A stretch of 64,000 nt of DNA from Bradyrhizobium glycinis (GCF_016031655.1 NZ_JACCHQ010000001.1:682001-746000), one strand, 5' to 3'. Counted from the first letter of the stretch, positions 37,745 through 46,257 are shown. Made by a program: numbers and translations. The notes: generated by a model not told the origin, from the letters alone.

Positions 37745-39334
37745 ATGACAGCAGCACAGAACGACCGCTCCGCGGCGACGCCCTCGGCGCACGACAAGAT
37801 TCTCATCGTCGACTTCGGCAGCCAGGTGACGCAGCTGATCGCGCGTCGCGTGCGCGAGGACGGCGTCTATTGCGAGATCGTCCCGTTCAACAAGGCAGAA
37901 AGCGCCTTCGAGGAGATGAAGCCGAAAGCGGTGATCCTCTCCGGCGGCCCGGAATCGGTGCACGAGGCCGGCTCGCCCCGCGCCCCGCAACTGATCTTCG
38001 ATTCCGGCGTGCCGGTGATGGGCATCTGCTATGGCCAGATGACCATGGCGGCCCAGTTAGGGGGCGAGGTCGAGGGCGGCCATCACCGCGAATTCGGCCG
38101 CGCCGATGTCGAGGTGAAGGCCGAGAGCCAGCTGTTCGCGGACGTCTGGTCGTCAGGCAGCAAGAACCAGGTCTGGATGAGCCATGGCGACCGCATCACC
38201 AAGATGCCACCCGGCTTCTCCGTCGCCGGCACCTCGCCGAACGCGCCGTTCGCGATTATCCAGGACGAGAAGCGCAAATATTACGGCCTGATGTTCCACC
38301 CTGAGGTGGTGCACACGCCCGACGGCGCAAAGCTCATCCGCAACTTCGTGCGCAAGATCGCCGGCCTCACCGGCGACTGGACCATGCGCGCCTTCCGCGA
38401 GGAGGAGATCGCAAAGATCCGCGCGCAGGTCGGCAAGGGCAGGGTGATCTGCGGCCTCTCCGGCGGCGTCGATTCAGCGGTGGCGGCGGTCCTGATCCAC
38501 GAGGCGATCGGCGACCAGCTCACCTGCGTCTTCGTCGATCACGGCTTGATGCGCCTCAACGAGGCCGAGCAGGTCGTCGACCTGTTCCGCCACCACTACA
38601 ACATTCCGCTCGTGCACGTGGACGCCTCCAAGCAATTCCTCGGCGAGCTGGAGGGCGTCACCGACCCCGAAGCCAAGCGCAAGACCATCGGCCGCCTCTT
38701 CATCGAGGTGTTCGAGGCTGAGGCCAAGAAGATCGGCGGCGCCGACTTCCTGGCGCAGGGCACGCTCTACCCAGACGTGATCGAGAGCGTCTCCTTCACC
38801 GGCGGCCCTTCCGTCACGATCAAGTCGCACCACAACGTCGGCGGTCTGCCTGAGCGCATGAACATGAAGCTCGTCGAGCCCTTGCGCGAGCTGTTCAAGG
38901 ACGAGGTCCGCAAGCTCGGGCGCGAGCTCGGCCTTCCCGAAATCTTCGTCGGCCGCCACCCATTCCCGGGCCCGGGCCTTGCCATCCGCTGCCCCGGCGA
39001 GATCACCAAGGACAAGCTCGACATCCTGCGCAAGGCGGACGCCGTCTACATCGACCAGATCAGGAAGCACGGCCTCTACGACGACATCTGGCAGGCTTTC
39101 GCCGTGCTGCTCCCGGTGAAGACGGTGGGCGTCATGGGCGACGGCCGCACCTACGATTATGTGGTCGGCCTGCGCGCCGTCACCTCCACCGACGGCATGA
39201 CCGCCGATTTCTACCAGTTCGACATGAAATTCCTGGGCGAGACGGCGACGCGTATCATCAACGAGGTGAAGGGCGTGAACCGGGTGGTGTACGACGTGAC
39301 CAGCAAGCCGCCTGGGACGATCGAGTGGGAGTAA
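37745..39334 (+). CDS. guaA: GMP synthase (glutamine-hydrolysing); element attachment gene
   Basis: Converts XMP, ATP and glutamine to GMP. 529 residues: an N-terminal class-I amidotransferase ([20 protein letters not shown]; nucleophile Cys95 in [21 protein letters not shown]), a PP-loop ATP pyrophosphatase ([13 protein letters not shown]) and a C-terminal dimerisation domain ending GTIEWE. ATG 37745 gives the usual N-terminus; an ATG at 37673 is in frame. A hairpin GGCCAG-n8-CTGGCC abuts the start instead of a clear Shine-Dalgarno. The last codons are the left attachment site of the 9.9-kb element, and the element supplies an intact 3' end, so the enzyme is not damaged. Confidence 0.97.
   Translation: MTAAQNDRSAATPSAHDKILIVDFGSQVTQLIARRVREDGVYCEIVPFNKAESAFEEMKPKAVILSGGPESVHEAGSPRAPQLIFDSGVPVMGICYGQMTMAAQLGGEVEGGHHREFGRADVEVKAESQLFADVWSSGSKNQVWMSHGDRITKMPPGFSVAGTSPNAPFAIIQDEKRKYYGLMFHPEVVHTPDGAKLIRNFVRKIAGLTGDWTMRAFREEEIAKIRAQVGKGRVICGLSGGVDSAVAAVLIHEAIGDQLTCVFVDHGLMRLNEAEQVVDLFRHHYNIPLVHVDASKQFLGELEGVTDPEAKRKTIGRLFIEVFEAEAKKIGGADFLAQGTLYPDVIESVSFTGGPSVTIKSHHNVGGLPERMNMKLVEPLRELFKDEVRKLGRELGLPEIFVGRHPFPGPGLAIRCPGEITKDKLDILRKADAVYIDQIRKHGLYDDIWQAFAVLLPVKTVGVMGDGRTYDYVVGLRAVTSTDGMTADFYQFDMKFLGETATRIINEVKGVNRVVYDVTSKPPGTIEWE
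39319..39332 (+). repeat. attL core repeat
   Basis: GATCGAGTGGGAGT, encoding part of the GuaA C-terminus (IEWE), is repeated exactly at 49241-49254. On the left it is followed by AATCCC; on the right by GAGGGG, where the frame IEW-E-stop is also kept. Confidence 0.85.
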
Positions 39335-39374
39335 TCCCTAGGGCTTTCGTGGGCTCTCAAGGGCGGTCGTTATC

Positions 39375-39386
39375 CCGTTTAAACGG
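39375..39386. promoter_or_regulatory. Perfect 12-bp palindrome near attL
   Basis: CCGTTTAAACGG, 42 bases inside the element. It could be an arm-type integrase, AlpA or repressor site; no proof from sequence. Confidence 0.4.
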
Positions 39387-39509
39387 TCAGTTTTCCCAGT
39401 CGTGACAAGGGTTTGCGACAGTCATGAGCTATCACAAGCCAGCCTGAGAACTCGCGCCAAGTGACGGGATGACTGGCGGTACGGAACCGGGCATGATGCG
39501 GGCCTTGCT

Positions 39510-39547
39510 CCCCTACCGACTTGATACCGTGACGGTACCGGTAGGGG
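39510..39547. promoter_or_regulatory. Nested palindromes upstream of the integrase gene
   Basis: Outer arms CCCCTACCG (39510-39518) and CGGTAGGGG (39539-39547) enclose an inner palindrome TACCGT-G-ACGGTA (39525-39537). The structure ends 18 bases before the integrase ATG, so a bound protein or RNA stem here would control int. Confidence 0.7.
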
Positions 39548-39565
39548 CCTAACCGGAGCCTACCG

Positions 39566-40909
39566 ATGCTGACCCCCAAGACCCTGGCGGCCCTTAAGCC
39601 CAGGGAGAAAGCCTACAAGACCGCCGACGCTGAAGGGATGTACGTCGTCACCACTCCGGCCGGCGCGCAGTCCTTCCGGTACGACTACCGCCTGAACGGG
39701 CGCCGCGAAACGCTGGTGATCGGACGGTACGACGCCGAGCAAGCTCGCCAGCCGCAGCGCGATCCCGACGCGCTTGACTACGGCATGTCGCTGTCCCTGG
39801 CCGAGGCTCGCGAACTGCTCCGACGCGCCCGGCGCACGGTGGAGCGCGGGGAGTCGCCGAGCCGTGCCAAGGTTGAGGCTCGAAATGACGCGGCGAACGC
39901 CCGCAGCTTCGGCGGATGGGCCGACGCCTATTTCGCGTTCAAAGCCGATCCCAAGTCCGGTGAGCAGCAGCTTGCCGAAAGCACCCTGGCATTCCGCCGG
40001 TCCACTTACCGGCGGATCATCGAACCGGAGTTTGGCCGCCTTCGCCTGGAGGAGGTGACGCCGGCTCGTCTGAAGGCGCTATGCGACAGCGTGAAGGCCA
40101 AGCGCGGTCCCGCCGTCGCCGTGCACGTTCGTGAAGTGGTTCAAATGGTTTTCCGTCACGCTCAGGCGAGTGGGCAGACAACCACCAATCCCGCCGACCT
40201 CGTGGAGACGCGAAGCATCGCGACGTTTAAACCGCGCGAGCGATTCCTGACGCCTGCGGAAATCCGCCTGTTCCTCTCGGCGCTTGAAAGGACCGCAGCC
40301 ATGCCGACCCTGCGGCTCGCGCTGAAATTCATTTTGCTGACGGGCGTCCGAAAATCGGAGTTCATCGACGCGACCTGGAGCGAGGTCGATTTCGATACGG
40401 ACACCTGGACAATTCCGGCGGAGAGAATGAAGGCCGGAAAACCGCACGTTATCCCGCTGTCATCCCAGGCGCTGGATATTCTCACGGCACTGCGGGAGTG
40501 CTTCCCGGTCAGCCCTTATCTGCACCCAAGCAGGTATGACAGCGACGCGCCCATTTCGAACGCCACTCTCAATCGAGTGATCGACGCGGCCATTGCAGTC
40601 ATTCACAAGGACACCCCGGGATTTGAAACCTTCAGCGTTCACGATCTGCGCCGGACATTCTCCACGGGCCTGAACGCGGCGAAGTTTGATGATCGATGGA
40701 TCGAATTTGCATTGGCGCACGCGCCCCGAAATCAGATTGCCGCAACGTACAACGCGAACCGTTGGCTGGATGAGCGACGCATCATGCTGCAAGCCTGGAG
40801 CGATGCAGTGGAGTCGTGGAGTCGTGGCGAGTCCGCACGCGACGTGTTTACCGAGGCCAAGCGCAGGGCGGCGGAGGTGCCGGAGCCAGAGCTAGAGTTC
40901 GACCTGTAA
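39566..40909 (+). CDS. int: Tyrosine recombinase (integrase) of the satellite
   Basis: Catalyses integration at guaA and excision. 447 residues: a DUF4102-like arm-binding N-domain (LTPKTLAALKPREKAYKTAD, GRYD, SLAEARELL), a core-binding SAM-like domain at about 110-215, and a catalytic domain with R262 (TGVRKSE), H359 and R362 (HDLRRTF), H385 (LAHAP) and Y395 (AATYN); K292 in AGKPH is the likely beta-strand Lys. This is the P4-type integrase common in satellites and islands. ATG 39566 is preceded by GGAG at 39555-39558. A terminator follows the gene. Confidence 0.93.
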   Translation: MLTPKTLAALKPREKAYKTADAEGMYVVTTPAGAQSFRYDYRLNGRRETLVIGRYDAEQARQPQRDPDALDYGMSLSLAEARELLRRARRTVERGESPSRAKVEARNDAANARSFGGWADAYFAFKADPKSGEQQLAESTLAFRRSTYRRIIEPEFGRLRLEEVTPARLKALCDSVKAKRGPAVAVHVREVVQMVFRHAQASGQTTTNPADLVETRSIATFKPRERFLTPAEIRLFLSALERTAAMPTLRLALKFILLTGVRKSEFIDATWSEVDFDTDTWTIPAERMKAGKPHVIPLSSQALDILTALRECFPVSPYLHPSRYDSDAPISNATLNRVIDAAIAVIHKDTPGFETFSVHDLRRTFSTGLNAAKFDDRWIEFALAHAPRNQIAATYNANRWLDERRIMLQAWSDAVESWSRGESARDVFTEAKRRAAEVPEPELEFDL

Positions 40910-40970
40910 AGCGCTGGCACCCGGGCCTCATCACCCGGGAGGAATAGGCGGAAGCTTTCCCCAACAATCA

Positions 40971-41006
40971 GGCACCGACACGGAAAACCGTTCGGTGCCT
41001 TGTTTA
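40971..41006 (+). terminator. Rho-independent terminator after int
   Basis: GGCACCGA-n13-TCGGTGCC (40971-40999) followed by TTGTTTATTTT. It separates int from the AlpA-VapE operon; the AlpA start lies 26 bases beyond the stem. Confidence 0.82.
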
Positions 41007-41024
41007 TTTTCAAAGGGGAAATTT

Positions 41025-41231
41025 ATGGAAGTCCAAAAGCCTGAGCCGATGATCCGAGCGTTCGAATTGCTGAAGTCCGGCATGTTGCCGTTCAGCGAAC
41101 CGACGCTCTGGCGGAAAGTCAAAGAAGGCTCGTTTCCGCAGCCGATCCGCATCGGCCGCATCACCGCCTGGAAGCAATCGCAAATCGCCGCGTGGCAGAA
41201 CGGTGAATATGTCGCGGAGGTGCGCGCATGA
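41025..41231 (+). CDS. AlpA-family regulator / excisionase-like protein
   Basis: 68 residues with a MerR-like helix-turn-helix: SGMLPFSEPTLWRKVKEGSFPQPIRIGRITAW, the AlpA pattern (phenylalanine-proline-x-pro, then WKxSQI). In P4-like elements AlpA activates integrase expression or serves as excisionase. AAAGGGGA precedes ATG 41025. The stop overlaps the next start (ATGA), beginning a three-gene coupled operon. Confidence 0.85.
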   Translation: MEVQKPEPMIRAFELLKSGMLPFSEPTLWRKVKEGSFPQPIRIGRITAWKQSQIAAWQNGEYVAEVRA

Positions 41232-41617
41232 GTGTGCAGCCCCGAAAAGAGGAAACCCCCGCGACGGCAATCGCAGGGGTTTCGGTGGCTGGGAGGCCAA
41301 AGGAAAATGTGCATGTGAATTCTGCCGACGTTATCCAACTTCGTCAAGCGCCGTCGCGGCACAACCTGGATGACCTGCCGTATCCGCTCGGCGGCTACCT
41401 CCCGCCGTGGCTGACGCGTGCTCAGCGCCTGGAGGCTATCCGCGAATTCGCGCGCCAGAAGGACCCTCGCGCTGTCATGGCAGGCTGTGAGCCACTTCCC
41501 AAGCTGCTGAGCGCTGCCCTTGCGCCGTACGTCCGACAGGGCTCGCCCGCGCACCGTATCGGGCGGCGCGAGTTGGATGCGATCCTGCGGGAATGCATGG
41601 AACGGGAGGCCGCATGA
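41228..41617 (+). CDS. Satellite hypothetical protein upstream of VapE
   Basis: 129 residues, no recognised family. A disordered first third is followed by LDDLPYPLGGYLPPWLTRAQ and RLEAIREFARQKDP, then an amphipathic C-terminus. It is coupled to AlpA and to the helicase gene by ATGA overlaps on both sides, which suggests a replication accessory role. Confidence 0.65.
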   Translation: MSVQPRKEETPATAIAGVSVAGRPKENVHVNSADVIQLRQAPSRHNLDDLPYPLGGYLPPWLTRAQRLEAIREFARQKDPRAVMAGCEPLPKLLSAALAPYVRQGSPAHRIGRRELDAILRECMEREAA

Positions 41618-43044
41618 TTGGCCGGCCCACGTCGCCCCACGCGGACGCTTACCGGGCGCATGTGGCAGCGACCAAAGCGCGATTAATGGCGGAGCGTCAG
41701 GCGCGTCAGGATGGGGTCGATGCCGATCTTGAGAGGTTGTACCCGACGCTTGCGCCGACGCGCGTTTACGCCGATGGCGGGCCGCTGCCCGCGCCCAGGC
41801 CACCAGCGCACAAGGTCGAGCGACAATTCCCGCCGGTCACGCAAATCTTCTTCGATTGGATCGACCAAGGTGGGAAGGGTGCTATCAAAGGCACGCTTGA
41901 GAACTTCCGCGCGATGTGCCGGTTCTACGGCATCAGCGCTCGTTCCAACGTCATCAAGAAGCGCCACGACGTGACCATCCCGGGGAAGTCGTTCATGCTG
42001 GACGACTACAACAAGGCCATCATCGCGGAGCTGGAGTCAGTCGCGATCCGCAACGGGTTCCCCCAGGGTCAGGTGTCAACCTACATCGGCGCGCTCGCGG
42101 CCGAGACGCCGCACAACCCCGTCACGGAATGGATCGAGTCCCGTCCGTGGGATGGTCGCAGCCGCTTCGCCGACTTGTGCGCGACCGTTCGTGTTGAGGA
42201 TGGCTACAGCACGGACCTGAGGGACAAACTGCTGCGTCGCTGGCTGCTGTCGGCCGTCGCTGCTGCGGCCGGTGCGCCTGGGTTCGAAGCGCATGGCGCC
42301 ATCGTGTTCACTGGCCCCCAGGGCGCCGGTAAGACGCGCTGGGTGAAGCGTCTCGTCCCGGAGGACATGCGCCGCGACCTGATCCTGGATGGCGCCATCA
42401 TCGACGCGTCGAACAAGGACACGCTCATCAATGCGTTGTCACATTGGATCGTGGAGCTTGGCGAGCTGGACGCGACGTTCCGCAAGTCCGACATTGCGAG
42501 GCTGAAGGCGTTCATCACCCAACCCACGGACAAGATTCGCCGGCCCTATGAACGAGCCGAAGACGAGCGCCAGCGCCGCACCGTGTTCTGCGCGTCGGTG
42601 AATGATCGCGACTACCTCGTGGACGAAACGGGCAATCGCCGGTTCTGGACCATCGCTGTCATCAGCCTGGACCACAACCACGACATCGACACCCAACAGC
42701 TTTGGGCCGAGGTCATGACGTGGTACCGCGACGGCGAACAATGGCACTTGACCGACGAGGAAAACGCGGCCCTCGGAAACGTCAACGCCGAACATCAGCA
42801 GCGCGATCCGCTGGAGGACCTGATTCGCGCCGCGTATCGGATTGATGAGCCCGTGGTGCGCTTCGTCCCGGCGATCACCATCTTGCGTGAGTTGGGCTAC
42901 GACAAGCCGACTACGGCCCAGGCGCGCACGCTGTCGCGGGTTCTGAAGGCGATGGGCTTCACTCAACGCAAGAGCGGATTCCTCGGCTTCGACATGCCCA
43001 ACAAGGTCAACCGCGTGGACTACGAGGACGAACGCCCGATCTGA
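41614..43044 (+). CDS. VapE-like superfamily-3-type helicase/ATPase, replication protein
   Basis: 476 residues. The VapE core includes Walker A GPQGAGKT (residues 234-241), LILDGAIIDASNKD, the Walker B/acidic box LGELDATFRKSD, the arginine-bearing RRPYERAEDERQRRTVF and DYLVDETGNRRFWTI. The N-terminal 100 residues are variable and there is no primase zinc motif. Proteins of this family replicate PICIs. GGGAGG at 41604-41609 and the ATGA overlap choose ATG 41614. It is followed by a terminator and then the iteron array it may bind. Confidence 0.88.
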   Translation: MIGRPTSPHADAYRAHVAATKARLMAERQARQDGVDADLERLYPTLAPTRVYADGGPLPAPRPPAHKVERQFPPVTQIFFDWIDQGGKGAIKGTLENFRAMCRFYGISARSNVIKKRHDVTIPGKSFMLDDYNKAIIAELESVAIRNGFPQGQVSTYIGALAAETPHNPVTEWIESRPWDGRSRFADLCATVRVEDGYSTDLRDKLLRRWLLSAVAAAAGAPGFEAHGAIVFTGPQGAGKTRWVKRLVPEDMRRDLILDGAIIDASNKDTLINALSHWIVELGELDATFRKSDIARLKAFITQPTDKIRRPYERAEDERQRRTVFCASVNDRDYLVDETGNRRFWTIAVISLDHNHDIDTQQLWAEVMTWYRDGEQWHLTDEENAALGNVNAEHQQRDPLEDLIRAAYRIDEPVVRFVPAITILRELGYDKPTTAQARTLSRVLKAMGFTQRKSGFLGFDMPNKVNRVDYEDERPI

Positions 43045-43058
43045 TGGCGACTACCATG

Positions 43059-43083
43059 AAGCCCGCCGCTGAGCGGGCTTTTT
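43059..43083 (+). terminator. Rho-independent terminator after the VapE-like gene
   Basis: AAGCCCGC-n6-GCGGGCTT followed by TTT, 14 bases after the stop. It separates the replication operon from the iteron region. Confidence 0.85.
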
Positions 43084-43096
43084 CACGTTTGCGCTT

Positions 43097-43404
43097 GGGC
43101 AGATTGGGTAGATGCATATAAGCCATCTGCCCAAGCTTGGGCTTTCGCAAGTGACTGTCGCGTAATGCCTTTTCAGGCGCTTGGGTAGATGGGCAGATTG
43201 GGTAGATGAGCTAGAGAGTTAGAAGGTAGATGTAACTGGTCCGTGGGGCTGGTTACATGTGGTCTAGGGAGTGGTGCACGAATCTACCCGACCTGCCCAA
43301 TGTGAATCAGCCAATCGAAATCTCTTTGCGCGATAGGCAGTTAAGTCGTGGGCAGGTCGATCTAACCATCTGCCCATAGTGCGAACTATCTGCCCGATCT
43401 GCCC
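43097..43404. repeat. GGGYAGAT iteron array, candidate replication origin
   Basis: Ten exact copies of GGGYAGAT in 308 bp: direct at 43097, 43106, 43183, 43191 and 43200; inverted (ATCTRCCC) at 43125, 43282, 43368, 43388 and 43397. Further one-mismatch copies lie at 43291 and 43350. Between the groups is an inverted repeat ATGTAAC-n15-GTTACAT (43230-43258). Together with its place just behind a VapE-like replication gene, this is what a satellite origin would look like. No gene occupies 43045-43463. Confidence 0.75.
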
Positions 43405-43463
43405 AATTGAGCGCGAGCGGGTTCAGGGTTGAGAACCGGCCTGGAGCCAGCTACTGCGCCGGG

Positions 43464-43814
43464 ATGAAATCCGCTGAAGCCTGCATGCTGCTGATCGACC
43501 TGACTCGTGCTCTTGGGACGGGTCTATTGCGGACCGATCGTTTCGGCACACGTGCGGAAGACCTGCTGATCCTGTGCGGGGTGTGCGTGGGGCAAGCAGA
43601 GGGCAGGCCGATGGCGGCTTACAAGCTGGCGCAGTACATCGGGCAGGCGAGGCCGAGCGTCGTGCGGCGACTCAACAGGCTGGAGGCCGCTGGATTGGTG
43701 CGTCGTGGTCGCCCTGGTGGCTGGGTGCTGACGGATGAGCTGCTGAGTTCGTCGGGGTTCAAGCGGGCCATGCGTGAGGCGGAGCGAAGGGTGCGCAAGG
43801 CTGGGAAGCGATAG
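43464..43814 (+). CDS. Winged-helix (MarR-like) regulator of the satellite
   Basis: 116 residues. The helix-turn-helix and wing are visible in KLAQYIGQARPSVVRRLNRLEAAGLVRRGRPGGWVLTD. It has helical N- and basic C-terminal ends (FKRAMREAERRVRKAGKR). It may control the rightward genes or the origin in front of it. ATG 43464 (MKSAEACM) is the best start; GTG/TTG starts upstream would run into the iterons. Confidence 0.75.
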   Translation: MKSAEACMLLIDLTRALGTGLLRTDRFGTRAEDLLILCGVCVGQAEGRPMAAYKLAQYIGQARPSVVRRLNRLEAAGLVRRGRPGGWVLTDELLSSSGFKRAMREAERRVRKAGKR

Positions 43815-44224
43815 GAGGCCGCAGGATCGACGCGGGGCGCGGTGACGTGGGTGGGCATTGGCGCGGTCCTGATCGAGCAGCCACAGCAGCGCGAGGGCCA
43901 TGCGTCGTGGTGGGGTGCATGGTGGCGTGACGTGCTCGCCACGCCCGTCAGCCGATGCGCACCGCGTCGGTGCATTGGTAAAAGTTACGGGTCCTTTTCG
44001 ACCCCCGGCACCACGCGGGAGCACTGGTCCCTTGAAACGCGATATCTGCGAGGCGCCAAATTTTCGCAGCCAGATAGCCAAACCCTGACGCGAGTGGAGC
44101 GGTCTCCAAAGAATTCCCCGACTACCAACGGTGCAGCCAACACCACTCCAATCACCCGGGAGGTTTTTTCCCTGCTGATTGCTCAGACTTCAGGTGTCGA
44201 AACTTTTTGAGTCCTGAGTCACAC
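43815..44224. other. 410-bp non-coding stretch with the cos-like site
   Basis: No convincing gene: two overlapping open frames lack family marks, ribosome sites and coding periodicity I would trust. The stretch contains a lambda-like cosQ/cosN sequence (annotated separately) and, at 44151-44163, ATCACCCGGGAGG, a 13-mer also found at 40930-40942. Confidence 0.6.
43984..44019 (+). other. Putative cos packaging site (lambda-like)
   Basis: GTTACGGGTCCTTTTC at 43984-43999 contains GGGTCCT, the lambda cosQ core, in nearly the same flanking sequence as at the lambda right end (from memory). CGGCACCACGCGGG at 44006-44019 resembles the lambda cosN region CGGCGACCTCGCGGG. The spacing between the two is shorter than in lambda. 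Being non-coding and in an element with a Nu1-like TerS supports a packaging role. Confidence 0.6.
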
Positions 44225-45262
44225 ATGAGCACCCTTACTCCCCTTATCCGTACCACCGAAACCTCCGCTGCGGTTTCTCCCGCCATCGCTCTCGACCAGT
44301 TGGACGTGCGCTCCCTGATCGACCGCGCCCGCAATGAGCCGGCGGCCATCGTGCGCGAGAACCCGGGCAGCGACAGTTTCCGTGTGCATCGTCGTTCGCC
44401 GACCGTTTCCGCGACCATCGACCTGACGGCCAGCACGCTCCCTGACGCGAAGCGCTCCGCTGCTGACGGAAGCGTCCGTGCCGCGCTGGTGCCCGACATG
44501 GGAACGAGCGTGTCGAAACGCATTTCCCTCTCGTCCGCCATCGCCTCCGCCTCCGCCGTGATCCGCGCTGGCGCAACGCTCCTGGTGCAAGCTCCGGCGG
44601 TGCCCGTTCCGAGCACTGGCGAGCTGCCCGTGATCGCTCTGCGGGAGCAAGTGGCCGGACTGGTGAACGTGTCTCCACTGGCGTTAACGAAAATCGCTGA
44701 CGGCACTGATGCTCCGGCGGTGACCCTGGCTTCGCTGCTGAAACGCATCTATGCGGTGTTCGAAGGCGCGCCGACGTTCGCGGCATCACTGACGATTACC
44801 CGACGCGAACAACTCAATACGGACTTCGATCTGAACGCGGCTCTGTCGTACGCCATCGCGTCCGGCATCGCGCAGACGGTTGACCGTGTGCTGCTCCAGT
44901 CCCTGGCGGCGATTCCGTTCAACTCGGTGCCCGTTATCGACTTCGGCCGCTTCGCTGCTGCGAATGTCGATGCGCAACAGCTACGCGCGCTGGTGGGGCC
45001 GCAACACGACAACGGTACCGGCCTCGTGTCCTTCCGCCCTGACGGCCAGCTTGTCGCTGGTGGCGTGCCCGCTGAGCTGACCTCGCAAGGCTCGAAGGTC
45101 ATCGTCGGGCAGTGGGCCGGCGCAGGGGTCGGACTGGGGCGTGAAATCACGTTGAACGTGACGCGCGCTGGCAAGGATGGCGACGTGGTGCTGACGGCAC
45201 TGCTGGAGCTGCATCCGCTGGTGGCCCGCAAGGACTGGTTCCAAACCATCCCGGTGGCCTGA
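44225..45262 (+). CDS. HK97-fold-like major capsid protein, lone structural gene
   Basis: 345 residues. The C-terminal half matches the HK97-type capsid pattern: TLASLLKRIYAVFEGAPTFA, a helix ALSYAIASGIAQTVDRVLLQ (E/D-rich spine helix), then GSKVIVGQWAGAGVGLGREI and ALLELHPLVARKDWFQTIPV, like the P-domain/A-domain endings of phage capsids. The N-terminal 110 residues could be a delta-like or arm domain. No protease, portal or scaffold gene accompanies it. It starts at ATG 44225 without a strong Shine-Dalgarno. Assignment is by fold-pattern, not by search. Confidence 0.6.
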   Translation: MSTLTPLIRTTETSAAVSPAIALDQLDVRSLIDRARNEPAAIVRENPGSDSFRVHRRSPTVSATIDLTASTLPDAKRSAADGSVRAALVPDMGTSVSKRISLSSAIASASAVIRAGATLLVQAPAVPVPSTGELPVIALREQVAGLVNVSPLALTKIADGTDAPAVTLASLLKRIYAVFEGAPTFAASLTITRREQLNTDFDLNAALSYAIASGIAQTVDRVLLQSLAAIPFNSVPVIDFGRFAAANVDAQQLRALVGPQHDNGTGLVSFRPDGQLVAGGVPAELTSQGSKVIVGQWAGAGVGLGREITLNVTRAGKDGDVVLTALLELHPLVARKDWFQTIPVA

Positions 45263-45264
45263 GC

Positions 45265-45642
45265 ATGATGCGCGCCATTTGGTCCCGACTGACCGGTGGC
45301 GCTGCCCCCCAAGTGGTGGCAGTGCCCCGGGATGTCCCTGGCGAAGTCGCATCCGCGATCCAGGCCGCCAGCTATATCACCCGCGAATTCCACAACGCAG
45401 AGAACGGCGGCTACATCGGTCGCGTCGTCGTGATGCTCCCGGGTCGTCGCGGAGCCGTCTTGACCGACGAGAACGCCGAAGACCTCGCCCGCAAAGCATG
45501 GCCGTTCCTCAATGACATCCAGGTTGCGAAGACGGCCCGCATGTTGACGGATGAAGCCCGCAACGCCCTCGCGGCAAGCCGGCAGGCGGGTCGTGACGCC
45601 GACCGCACCGACCGCCCCCGCAACTACGCAATGGACTGGTGA
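45265..45642 (+). CDS. Satellite hypothetical protein after the capsid gene
   Basis: 125 residues, no family recognised. Predicted alpha/beta with charged helices (SAIQAASYITREFHNAENGG, TARMLTDEARNALAASRQAG). The start is two bases after the capsid stop, so it is co-translated and may be a capsid accessory protein. Confidence 0.6.
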   Translation: MMRAIWSRLTGGAAPQVVAVPRDVPGEVASAIQAASYITREFHNAENGGYIGRVVVMLPGRRGAVLTDENAEDLARKAWPFLNDIQVAKTARMLTDEARNALAASRQAGRDADRTDRPRNYAMDW

Positions 45643-45648
45643 TCGACC

Positions 45649-45855
45649 ATGAACAACCACCGTACCGAATCCGTCTCCCGTCGCACCGTGCCGCTGTCGG
45701 TGAAGCTCGATGAGTCGATTGCCCAGGAAATCGACGGCCTCCGCGCCCGCATCCTGGCCGAACAGTCGATCAACCTCAGTACGAGCGGTGCTCTGCAAAT
45801 GCTGCTGCGCCGTGGCCTCGCGGCTGTCGCCGCCGAGCGCAACACTCGATCCTGA
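45649..45855 (+). CDS. Small ribbon-helix-helix-like protein
   Basis: 68 residues. RRTVPLSVKLDESIAQEIDGLRARILAEQ with a following helix resembles a ribbon-helix-helix DNA-binding protein (Arc/CopG type). It could regulate packaging genes or the capsid operon. It is 6 bases downstream of the previous gene. Confidence 0.55.
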   Translation: MNNHRTESVSRRTVPLSVKLDESIAQEIDGLRARILAEQSINLSTSGALQMLLRRGLAAVAAERNTRS

Positions 45856-46013
45856 TTTCTCCTGCCACGCGCGTGGCTGTCGTCCCCGTTCACGACATTC
45901 GGAAAAGCACGGGCACGGAACGCTGGCCGCCGTGGAGAGGAAAGGGCCAGCGACCAATACCGGCATAGCCCCGCCGCCGACTTCAAGTCCGGGGCATCGC
46001 AAGACCTGACACC

Positions 46014-46253
46014 ATGTTCATCAAACGCATCCGCAACGTGCTCGCGAACCTTCTCCAAGTCGAAGAAGCGGCGCCCGTCCACGTCACTCGGCCTGCGCTC
46101 CCGCAGGCCCTGGAGGCCAAGCCCGAGGGCCAGAAGCGCAAGCGCCGCAAGCCCAACAGCGGCAAACGCAGCCGCCGCGAACGTGGCAACCCGAACGACA
46201 ACCCGCGTGCGCATCAGTTCGCTGACCGCGTGCGTCAGGGCCTGGACCGCTGA
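46014..46253 (+). CDS. Highly basic small satellite protein
   Basis: 79 residues. The middle is strongly basic (KPEGQKRKRRKPNSGKRSRRER), with N- and C-terminal helices (FIKRIRNVLANLLQVEE, AHQFADRVRQGLDR). It is likely to bind nucleic acid. No homologue is recognised. It stands just before terS, with a 158-bp gap before it that holds the palindrome GCCACGCGCGTGGC (45864-45877). Confidence 0.55.
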   Translation: MFIKRIRNVLANLLQVEEAAPVHVTRPALPQALEAKPEGQKRKRRKPNSGKRSRRERGNPNDNPRAHQFADRVRQGLDR

Positions 46254-46257
46254 AGCC

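Noticed and set aside
43842..44210. Two overlapping open frames in the stretch before the capsid gene
   Set aside because: They run through the cos-like sequence, lack ribosome sites and family marks, and are best read as non-coding.
45864..45877. Perfect palindrome GCCACGCGCGTGGC as a terminator
   Set aside because: No T-tract follows and the stem is entirely GC, so I only note it as a possible binding site.
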